From: Candidatus Bathyarchaeota archaeon B63
GTDB lineage: Archaea; Thermoproteota; Bathyarchaeia; Bathyarchaeales; DTEX01
Length of the DNA: 5,186 bases
Assembly (NCBI GenBank): GCA_001593845.1
Contig: LUCF01000074.1
Span: 1-5,186, forward strand
Reading direction: 5' to 3'
Under the pieces are notes generated by a model, which saw only the letters and a program-made list of their open reading frames with translations, did no database searches and was not told where the DNA came from. This document shows positions 1 to 4,414 of the stretch, in pieces. Both the position numbers and the translations under genes were made by a program. Position 1 is the stretch's first letter. Each line of letters opens with the position of its first letter.

Positions 1-138
1 ATCCGTTGAAGGTCAAGAAACAACATTAAACGGGAATGATCCGCCTTCTTAATGAGCCGTTACTCAGACTGCGCACATCTTCCTCCAGGATTCAGAGATT
101 ACACTCGGCACGTCAACTGGTGAGGTCACTCAGCTTAA
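1..138. other. non-coding or decayed sequence, nothing recognised
   Basis: No frame on either strand stays open for more than about 21 codons. One plus-strand frame (2-52) runs 16 codons from the window edge to a TAA and could be the tail of a gene lying outside, but it is too short to judge. I see no tRNA-like T-loop, repeat array or convincing promoter. Confidence 0.4.
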
Positions 139-297
139 TCACCATTCACAGGGCCAAGTTAGGTCCCCGCAGGAGCATCTAATCTCATATAACATGTCGA
201 GCAGTTCTCTGAAGCCCATCCCCGTTCTAGCGGAGATGAACGATATCCCATAAGCGCGATTGAGGATGACGTGGTCTAAGCCTTTTGTATGGGCCTC
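139..297 (-). pseudogene. 3' remnant of a GPN-loop GTPase gene
   Basis: This minus-strand frame is open from just after an in-frame TGA (298-300) to a TGA at 139-141. It has no start codon that would give a usable protein. Its translation contains ISFISARTGMGFRELLDML and then CSCGDLT, followed by five extra residues. Archaeal GPN-loop GTPases (the PAB0955 family) end in the same way: a G5 SAKT-type motif, a GF-x-DL helix, and a terminal Cys-x-Cys-Gly-Asp-Leu-Thr tail. The P-loop, GPN motif, DTPGQ switch and NKxD motif that should precede it (about 200 residues) are absent: only about 150 bases separate the fragment from the end of the next gene, and none of these motifs appears in the other frames there. 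I read it as a 5'-truncated, decaying gene copy, perhaps left by a rearrangement. The family assignment rests on remembered tail sequences, not on a search. A frameshifted assembly is the main alternative. Confidence 0.5.
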
Positions 298-451
298 TCA
301 ATCCAGCATTTGGCGTCATAAAGTTTTCCTCTAAACCCTCGGTGCTTTCCGCTCTTTCTGACGAGCGAGGGAGGCGGAGCCTTTCTAGCCTCGTAAACCA
401 GCCTCTTCCCCACTATGCAGTCGCCTGTCTCTGTATGAATAGACGTTTCAC
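276..451 (-). pseudogene. possible broken short gene downstream of the RHH regulator
   Basis: A GTG (449-451) overlaps the TGA stop of the upstream regulator as GTGA, and a perfect AGGAGG lies just ahead of it (456-461). That arrangement would be expected for a translationally coupled second gene. The frame it opens starts VKRLFIQRQ but stops at a TAG after 12 codons (413-415). The neighbouring frame, open since a TGA at 462-464, has no stop until a TAG at 276-278 and reads IVGKRLVYEARKAPPP and onward, rich in Arg and Lys. A single frameshift would join the two into a protein of about 58 residues. I do not recognise the product. Its 3' end runs 22 bases into the GPN-GTPase remnant in another frame. 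It could equally be chance open sequence in a decayed region. Confidence 0.25.
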
Positions 452-801
452 TCGGCCTCCTTCACTTTTCCCTCAGCCTTCAGCTGCTTGACAGCTTCAA
501 AGACAGGCTCAAGCTCCAAACCGTAATAATTAGCTATATCGCTTGGATAGACCGGTCCATGATGCTCTTCAAGGTACTCCTCTATAAGCCTTCTAGCCTC
601 CTCAACTGAGGCTTCTCTGACGCTGAGAATCTCAGTTTCCCCCAACCGTTCAAGCTCGTTTTCAATAGCTGTTCTCGTGAAATCCGAAAAGTTGAGGAAC
701 ATGCCCGCCTCGATCAACCTCTTTATCTTAAAGTAAGTTGACTTAGAAATTTTACAGGCAACCTGATAGGAGACTTCCTCTTTTGCCTTCAACACAGCCA
801 C
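448..801 (-). CDS. small DNA-binding protein: ribbon-helix-helix plus winged-helix-like domain
   Basis: This is a 117-residue predicted cytoplasmic transcription regulator. Residues 10-17 can form the DNA-contacting beta strand of a ribbon-helix-helix (CopG/MetJ-like) fold. Helix A follows at about 19-32. A turn at GMFLNFSDFTRTAI then leads into helix B to about 53; the FSDFTRTAI segment matches the RSEAIREAL-type signature of that fold. The second half (about 66-115) has the helix, short turn with PSDIANYYG, recognition helix and K-x-EGKV wing pattern of a small winged-helix domain. RHH domains dimerise to bind operators. The added C-terminal domain could bind DNA, RNA polymerase or another partner; its role is unknown. 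The start is GTG (799-801), with no Shine-Dalgarno but an AT-rich box right upstream, so the message is probably leaderless. No neighbouring target gene is evident, and autoregulation is possible. The fold calls are by eye. Confidence 0.8.
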   Translation of the reverse strand: MAVLKAKEEVSYQVACKISKSTYFKIKRLIEAGMFLNFSDFTRTAIENELERLGETEILSVREASVEEARRLIEEYLEEHHGPVYPSDIANYYGLELEPVFEAVKQLKAEGKVKEAE

Positions 802-808
802 CTTCCGT

Positions 809-828
809 TATAAATATATAAAAATATG
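809..828 (-). promoter_or_regulatory. AT-rich promoter (TATA region) of the RHH regulator gene
   Basis: Read on the minus strand, this stretch is an almost pure A/T run, TATTTTTATATATTTATA, ending 8 bases before the GTG start at 801. Its upstream part lies about 26 bases from the start codon, the usual archaeal TATA-box to transcription-start distance, and no Shine-Dalgarno follows. Both points fit a leaderless or very short-leader transcript. The exact TATA register within the run cannot be fixed. Confidence 0.5.
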
Positions 829-868
829 TAACACTATTAAACGTTCCTCTCAAGTTTCCAAAGAAGGG

Positions 869-1016
869 TTACCCACCAGCAGCTATAACCTTCTCGTCTT
901 AGAGAATCTCGGCGGCTCCCCTAAAAAAGCAGCTGTGGCCCCTCAAATATTGCCTTATCACTAAGCCTTCCATCCGCAAAATCAACTAAGAGCCGCCAGC
1001 TGGAACCAAGATCCAT
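869..1016 (-). pseudogene. possible broken short gene 3' of the NAC gene
   Basis: An ATG at 1014-1016, 28 bases after the NAC stop codon on the same strand, opens a 31-codon frame that starts MDLGSSWRLLVDFADG and ends at a TAG (921-923) embedded in a run of six T. Shifting one base at that run gives RGAAEIL, a TAA (899-901), then DEKVIAAGG and a final TAA (869-871). The pieces look protein-like, which suggests a gene broken by a frameshift and a stop. The opening WRLLVD..DG faintly recalls the N-terminus of lipoate-ligase-like proteins, but that is too weak to name it. A real 31-residue protein, or plain intergenic sequence, are both possible. Confidence 0.25.
922..930 (-). terminator. candidate oligo-T terminator for the PUA-NAC transcript
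   Basis: On the minus strand this reads GCTTTTTTA, a run of six T about 115 bases after the NAC stop codon. Archaeal RNA polymerase can terminate at short T runs without a hairpin, and I see no convincing stem ahead of it. It is the longest T run on this strand between NAC and the AT-rich promoter of the next gene. Confidence 0.25.
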
Positions 1017-1044
1017 AATCCGTGACTAAGGAGGACCTCACAGA

Positions 1045-1401
1045 TCAGCCTTGACTGAGAAGAAGGATCGCCTGAGCCAGGTCCCCATTGGTCTGTTCCA
1101 GGGCCGCCTTCGCACGGTCTAGGCTGACCCCCGCCTGCTGGGCTACCAGTTGGATGTCCTCCTCCGGGATTGTTATCTCCTTCTTCCGTTCAGTCTCGGA
1201 GATCTCTCCGCCGGCGACCTGGAATATCTTCTGTCCCTGCATTTCCAAGACGGCTACCTCCGGGCCTCGGATTGTTATCTCCTTCTCCTTCGTCCTTAGG
1301 ATGACCTCCTCAACATCCAACGGGCTCATGTTCAAGCCCATCCGACGCATGAGTCTCCGTGCCTCTCTTGGGCTCATTCTCCTCAGACGGGCCACCCCCA
1401 A
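1045..1401 (-). CDS. nac: nascent polypeptide-associated complex protein (archaeal NAC)
   Basis: Archaeal NAC forms a homodimer that binds ribosomes near the exit tunnel and contacts emerging chains. The 118-residue product has the usual layout. A basic N-terminal segment (R-R-M-S-P-R-E-A-R-R at 7-16, then RRMG at 19-22) can contact rRNA. The NAC beta-barrel core spans about 27-67, with DVEEVILRT and the GQKIFQVAGG strand. A C-terminal UBA domain spans about 79-117, with DIQLVAQQAGVS and the NGDLAQAILLL helix typical of the family. The start is taken as TTG (1399-1401), because AGGTG lies 11 bases upstream (1413-1417), inside the end of the PUA gene. The GTG two codons later or the ATG at residue 9 would also keep the domain. 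It follows the PUA gene after only 3 bases, so the two are almost certainly cotranscribed. The function is well established for the family. Confidence 0.95.
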   Translation of the reverse strand: MGVARLRRMSPREARRLMRRMGLNMSPLDVEEVILRTKEKEITIRGPEVAVLEMQGQKIFQVAGGEISETERKKEITIPEEDIQLVAQQAGVSLDRAKAALEQTNGDLAQAILLLSQG

Positions 1402-1404
1402 ACT

Positions 1405-1980
1405 CTATTTTGCACCTTTACCCTTTTTAGTCTTCTCCGACGCTCCCCTCCTCACCTTCACCGCAACCCCCCTCTTGAAGCTGAGCATCTCAGCCCCGGA
1501 GAGCATCGCCTTCCCAACGGCTATCACCTCACCCGTTGAGTTGAGCACTATCACCTCCTCCATGGGGCGGATATCCCGATCAGCATCGGCCACGTGCTTC
1601 GCGAAGACATTGCCTCCATTCTCGATGAAAGACGCAACTCCATCCTGAACCCTCACCCATCGCGTCACAGGATTGCCCCCCTCAACAAGCCTCCTCGCGC
1701 CCTCCACTGTTAAGTTAAGAAGCCCCGAGATGGGATTCAAAGTTGCGATGAGCCTCTCCCCATGCAGGATCTGCCTTATTCTCCCGGTCTTCCTTGAGAG
1801 GGTTATCCTCACGTCATCGGGGAAGAGCCTCTCACCTACGCCTCTTCCAAACTGATAATCCGCGACCTTCCTTACCGCTTTGAGACGGTCGATTCCGCCC
1901 CCGCATGTCATAGTAGGCTTCCCCTCTTCGTCTCCAAGAGCCCATTCGAATACTGAGCCGTCAAATAATAAAAGCGTCAT
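1405..1980 (-). CDS. stand-alone PUA-domain RNA-binding protein (archaeosine TGT C-terminal module)
   Basis: This 191-residue protein resembles the C-terminal part of archaeal archaeosine tRNA-guanine transglycosylase. It lacks the catalytic barrel. Residues about 32-100 (VRKVADYQFGRGVGERLFP, TGRIRQILHGERLIATL, TVEGARRLVEGG) match the domain that precedes PUA in that enzyme. Residues about 107-178 form the PUA domain (FIENGGNVFAKHV, IRPMEEVIVLN, VIAVGKAMLSGAEML, GVAVKVRRG). A Lys-rich tail (KTKKGKGAK) ends it. In the enzyme these domains grip the tRNA acceptor end, so an RNA-binding, probably tRNA- or rRNA-linked, role is likely; no catalytic site is visible. It is the first gene of an operon with NAC. 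The ATG at 1980 has no Shine-Dalgarno but lies about 26 bases from a TATA-like box, fitting a leaderless message. An ATG at 1911, preceded by GAGGGG, would start the protein at residue 24 and keep both domains. Confidence 0.85.
   Translation of the reverse strand: MTLLLFDGSVFEWALGDEEGKPTMTCGGGIDRLKAVRKVADYQFGRGVGERLFPDDVRITLSRKTGRIRQILHGERLIATLNPISGLLNLTVEGARRLVEGGNPVTRWVRVQDGVASFIENGGNVFAKHVADADRDIRPMEEVIVLNSTGEVIAVGKAMLSGAEMLSFKRGVAVKVRRGASEKTKKGKGAK
1413..1417 (-). promoter_or_regulatory. Shine-Dalgarno AGGTG deciding the TTG start of NAC
   Basis: On the minus strand AGGTG sits 11 bases before the TTG at 1399-1401, within the last codons of the PUA gene. The same GGTG core precedes MBF1, Trm56 and TFE, which supports a real ribosome binding site and a TTG start. 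Confidence 0.5.
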
Positions 1981-2026
1981 GTTTAAGTTGACTGCGGAAG
2001 AATATAATATCGCTGGTGTAGTCGCT
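1978..2026. promoter_or_regulatory. shared divergent promoter between the PUA-NAC and MBF1-HflX operons
   Basis: The plus strand carries TTTAAGTTGA (1982-1991) and TATAATAT (2003-2010). For the minus-strand PUA gene, ATATTATA (2010 to 2003) is centred about 26 bases from the ATG at 1980, the normal TATA distance for a leaderless transcript. For MBF1, TTTAAG centred at 1984.5 would place transcription near 2010, leaving a short leader that holds GGTG (2015-2018) before the TTG start at 2027. CATG at 1978-1981 gives an ATG on both strands. The boxes are directly visible; the start sites are inferred from spacing. Confidence 0.5.
2015..2018 (+). promoter_or_regulatory. Shine-Dalgarno core GGTG deciding the TTG start of MBF1
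   Basis: GGTG lies 8 bases before the TTG at 2027. It favours this start over the in-frame ATG at 1979, which would add 16 residues with no counterpart in the family and would lie directly on the start codon of the divergent gene. Confidence 0.4.
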
Positions 2027-2551
2027 TTGCTATGCGATGTCTGCGGCCGCGAGATCGTCGGCAAGCCTCACCACGTGATAATCGAGGGGGCAAAGATGAC
2101 GACCTGCGCGGGGTGTGCGAGGCTGGGCTCATCGGAATGGAGGCCTGAAACGCGGAGATTAAGCCGGTCCCTAAGGGCTGAGCCCCGCATCACGTCGAAG
2201 CCCAGAAGGGCCATGATGAAGGACCTACGTGAGGATATGACCATAACCGAGAATTTCGGCTCGATCGTTAGGGAGGCTAGGCGGAGGCTAAACATCACCC
2301 AAGAGGACCTTGGGAGAAAGATCGGCGAGAAGGTCTCGGTCATCAAAAAGATTGAGAGCGGGAAGGTCATGCCGAATGAACGGGTTGCCCGTAAGCTGGA
2401 GCGATCCTTAGGGATAAGGCTGATAGTTCCACTCGTGGAGCCGGAGGTTCCATCCGCCCCCCACGTGAGTAGAGGAGTCACTCTGGGCGAGATTGCTTAT
2501 CTGAAGAATGCGAGGAGGAGGCAACTGCAGGACGAAGGCGATAATAGTTAA
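2027..2551 (+). CDS. mbf1: multiprotein bridging factor 1 homologue (archaeal MBF1)
   Basis: The protein has 174 residues from the TTG at 2027, which gives the expected start MLCDVCGREIVGKP. A zinc ribbon occupies residues 3-30 (C3-x2-C6 and C27-x2-C30). A basic, probably flexible linker follows to about 75. A Cro/C1-type helix-turn-helix spans about 77-134: IVREARRRLNITQEDLGRKI, then SVIKKIESGKVMPN, then ARKLERSLGI. A short charged tail ends the protein. Eukaryotic MBF1 bridges TBP and activators and protects collided ribosomes from frameshifting. From published work, archaeal MBF1 associates with ribosomes rather than TBP, so a translation role is likely here too. The 3' end overlaps the HflX start by 44 bases, which implies cotranscription and probably coupled translation. 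An ATG at 1979 is an alternative start with a longer, atypical N-terminus. The identity is secure from the zinc ribbon plus HTH pair. Confidence 0.93.
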   Translation: MLCDVCGREIVGKPHHVIIEGAKMTTCAGCARLGSSEWRPETRRLSRSLRAEPRITSKPRRAMMKDLREDMTITENFGSIVREARRRLNITQEDLGRKIGEKVSVIKKIESGKVMPNERVARKLERSLGIRLIVPLVEPEVPSAPHVSRGVTLGEIAYLKNARRRQLQDEGDNS

Positions 2552-3821
2552 CGTCAGGGAAAGGTCTGAGAAGTCCCGGATTGAGGAGCTAAGGAGCCTA
2601 GCTGAGGCGGCGGGATACGAGGTTGTGGGATCAATTGAGCAGGTCACCACGCCCCATTCACAGTACTATATAGGAAAGGGGAAGGCAAGGGAACTCGCAA
2701 GATTGGCCTCGGAGCTCGGGGCGGAGAGGATCATCTTCGGCGACGAGCTCAAAGTCACACAGGCATATAACCTCGCGAAGCTGACGGGCCTAGAGGTGAT
2801 AGACCGCTTCCAGCTCATCCTTGAGATCTTCGATAGGAGGGCCTCGACCAGAGAGGCGAAGCTCCAAATAGAGCTTGCGAGGTGGCGCTACGAGCTTGCC
2901 CACGCGAGGGAGAAGGTCAGGCTTGCGAGGATGGGTGAGCAGCCGGGGTTCCTAGGGCTCGGCAAGTACGAGGTTGACATTTACCACGAGGCCGTCAGGA
3001 GACAGGTCTTCAGCATCCAAGAGAAGCTCAGGCGGATAAGGAGGACGAGGGAGCTACATCGGCGGCGGAGAAGAGAGCTGGGTTTCCCATCCGTCTCGCT
3101 CGCCGGCTACACGAACTCCGGTAAGAGCACATTGTTCCATGCCCTCACAGGAGAGAGCGTTCCCATAGACCGCGGCGTCTTTACGACCCTCTCCACGACT
3201 ACGCGTCTGCTCGACCTCTTCGGGGAGCCCGTCCTATTGACTGATACCGTCGGCTTCATCGATAAGCTCCCCATAACGCTCATAGAGGCCTTCCGTTCAA
3301 CGCTGGAGGAGACGATCTTCGCCGATCTGATCCTGCTCGTCATAGACGTAAGCGAGCCCCTAGAGGAGATCAGGAGGAAGATGGGGTGCTGCCTGAATAC
3401 TCTGCGGGAGATAGGCGCCTCGGGGATGCCTATGCTGGTAGCCCTGAACAAGATCGATCTCATCTCCGAGGGTGAACTTGAACGGAAGATCAGGAGCCTA
3501 AGCGAGTACTCAGGCCTGATCCCCATCTCCGCCCTCCACGGGGCGAACCTGGACGCCTTAAAGCTCAGAATGGCTGAGCACCTCATTAAACGTGTGAAGT
3601 TCTCCTTCAGAGTGCCAATCAATGAGGAGGCCCTCTCATTTCTATCCTGGATCTATAACCACGCAAATGTGCTTGAGGTTGCTTATCTCGACTCGCATCT
3701 AAGAGTCTCGCTTCTCGCCAAACCGGACGTCACGGAGAAGATCAGGCATGGCATAGAGGGGCTAGGTGGGACCTTCAAGTATGAAGGGGCGGAGAGTCTT
3801 TATCCTCAGATTGGATCATAG
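2508..3821 (+). CDS. hflX: ribosome-associated GTPase HflX
   Basis: HflX is a P-loop GTPase that binds the large ribosomal subunit and, in bacteria, splits stalled ribosomes. The 437-residue product has the N-terminal HflX domain (about 11-97, with TPHSQYYIGKGKARELA and IIFGDELKVTQAYNL), then the helical linker (about 98-190, DRFQLILEIFDRRASTREAKLQIELA). The G domain follows: G1 GYTNSGKST (200-208), G2 FTTLSTTT (225-232), G3 DTVGF (246-250), G4 NKID (314-317) and G5 SAL (341-343). A C-terminal alpha/beta domain runs from about 363 to the end. The GPGET loop of bacterial HflX is replaced by GFLGLGKYEVD, which I believe is the usual archaeal form. The ATG at 2508 is the only suitable start; no good Shine-Dalgarno precedes it, so reinitiation from the overlapping MBF1 gene is likely. 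An AGGAGGAGG run lies just inside the gene. It overlaps Trm56 by 41 bases. Confidence 0.95.
   Translation: MRGGGNCRTKAIIVNVRERSEKSRIEELRSLAEAAGYEVVGSIEQVTTPHSQYYIGKGKARELARLASELGAERIIFGDELKVTQAYNLAKLTGLEVIDRFQLILEIFDRRASTREAKLQIELARWRYELAHAREKVRLARMGEQPGFLGLGKYEVDIYHEAVRRQVFSIQEKLRRIRRTRELHRRRRRELGFPSVSLAGYTNSGKSTLFHALTGESVPIDRGVFTTLSTTTRLLDLFGEPVLLTDTVGFIDKLPITLIEAFRSTLEETIFADLILLVIDVSEPLEEIRRKMGCCLNTLREIGASGMPMLVALNKIDLISEGELERKIRSLSEYSGLIPISALHGANLDALKLRMAEHLIKRVKFSFRVPINEEALSFLSWIYNHANVLEVAYLDSHLRVSLLAKPDVTEKIRHGIEGLGGTFKYEGAESLYPQIGS
3764..3768 (+). promoter_or_regulatory. Shine-Dalgarno AGGTG for Trm56 inside hflX
   Basis: AGGTG lies 12 bases before the ATG at 3781, within hflX. It supports that ATG over the in-frame GTG at 3766, which falls inside this same motif. 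Confidence 0.5.
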
Positions 3822-4335
3822 GCCTAAACGGGACAAGAGGGCCACTACGCATCTATTTCTGGCTGCTAGGGCCTTGGGGGCTGACGGGGGCTTCTACAGT
3901 GGGGAGAAGGATGAGAAGATCCAAAAGAGCGTAGAGAAGGTCACTGAGGCGTGGGGAGGAGACTTCAAGGTCTCATACGTCACGGATTGGAAGAGGAAGA
4001 TCATGGAGTGGAAGGCTGAGGGGGGAGAGGTTGTTCATCTCACGATGTATGGCCTCCCACTTCAGCATGTGATAGGCCGGATCAGGAGCATCCAGGGCGA
4101 CTTATTGGTGGTCGTTGGGGGACCTAAGGTCTCAGGCAGCGTATATAAATTGGCGGATTGGAACGTCTCCGTTACGTCTCAGCCCCACTCGGAGATAAGC
4201 GCCCTGGCCCTCTTCCTCCATGAGCTCTTCGAGGGAAGGGAGCTCTCCATATCATTCAAGGACGCCCGGATCATCATCGTCCCGCAGAAAAGGGGAAAGA
4301 AGGTCCTCAGGCTGGATCTCCAGGGGCGAGAATGA
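3781..4335 (+). CDS. trm56: tRNA (cytidine(56)-2'-O)-methyltransferase Trm56
   Basis: Trm56 is an archaeal SPOUT-family enzyme that transfers a methyl group from S-adenosylmethionine to the 2'-OH of C56 in the tRNA T-loop, which helps lock the tRNA elbow. The 184-residue length is typical. Signatures in order are the N-terminal LDHRPKRDKRATTHL (11-25), HLTMYG (86-91), the VVVGGPKV loop (110-117) of the trefoil-knot cofactor site, and VYKLADWNVSVTSQPHSE (121-138) leading into the ISALALFLHEL helix. Many relatives read VGAEKVP where this has VGGPKV, a mild divergence in the knot. The family is known to work as a dimer. The ATG at 3781 gives the expected MKGRRVFILRLDHRP start. The gene overlaps hflX by 41 bases, closing the MBF1-HflX-Trm56 unit. 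The C-terminus (KRGKKVLRLDLQGRE) is basic. Confidence 0.93.
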   Translation: MKGRRVFILRLDHRPKRDKRATTHLFLAARALGADGGFYSGEKDEKIQKSVEKVTEAWGGDFKVSYVTDWKRKIMEWKAEGGEVVHLTMYGLPLQHVIGRIRSIQGDLLVVVGGPKVSGSVYKLADWNVSVTSQPHSEISALALFLHELFEGRELSISFKDARIIIVPQKRGKKVLRLDLQGRE

Positions 4336-4349
4336 ATTCATCGACGAAC

Positions 4350-4414
4350 AATTTAAGTTGATAGAGCCATATAATATTAAGTTAGAAGTCCTGTAACGCG
4401 CAGATGGTGGTTCG
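4350..4414 (+). promoter_or_regulatory. promoter and leader of the TFE-HD operon
   Basis: In the 79-base gap after Trm56 stand TTTAAGTTGA (4352-4361) and TATAATAT (4370-4377), the same two words found ahead of MBF1. Either could be the TATA box: the first predicts a start near 4380, the second near 4399. A second TTAAGTT copy (4377-4383) follows 24 bases after the first (4353-4359). GGTG (4406-4409) lies 5 bases before the TFE ATG and is the likely ribosome binding site. An out-of-frame ATG at 4404 lies just ahead. Confidence 0.55.

Noticed and set aside
285..491. Plus-strand 68-codon open frame
   Set aside because: Its composition is Ser/Pro-rich with no recognisable domain, it has no ribosome site, and it overlaps the end of the well-supported minus-strand regulator and the GPN remnant.
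802..1044. tRNA, box C/D RNA or CRISPR in the intergenic stretch
   Set aside because: There is no T-loop GGTTC-type sequence in a cloverleaf context, no paired C/D boxes at guide spacing and no repeated units.
1088..1648. Plus-strand 186-codon open frame
   Set aside because: It lies antisense to the NAC and PUA genes, which have clear families; its Ser-rich, low-complexity translation is typical of an antisense shadow.
1708..1722. TTAAGTTAAG inside the PUA gene as a further promoter copy
   Set aside because: It lies within coding sequence, lacks the TATAATAT partner and has no gene start at a suitable distance.
1673..1855. Plus-strand 60-codon open frame
   Set aside because: It lies entirely antisense to the PUA gene, with no domain or start signal.
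1979..2026. ATG at 1979 as the MBF1 start
   Set aside because: It would add 16 residues ahead of the zinc ribbon that the family lacks and would translate the promoter region; TTG at 2027 has GGTG at good spacing. It is not fully excluded.
2068..2481. Minus-strand 137-codon open frame
   Set aside because: It is antisense to MBF1, whose zinc ribbon and HTH are unmistakable.
3107..3622. Minus-strand 171-codon open frame
   Set aside because: It is antisense to the HflX G domain; its Ser/Arg-rich translation has no motifs.
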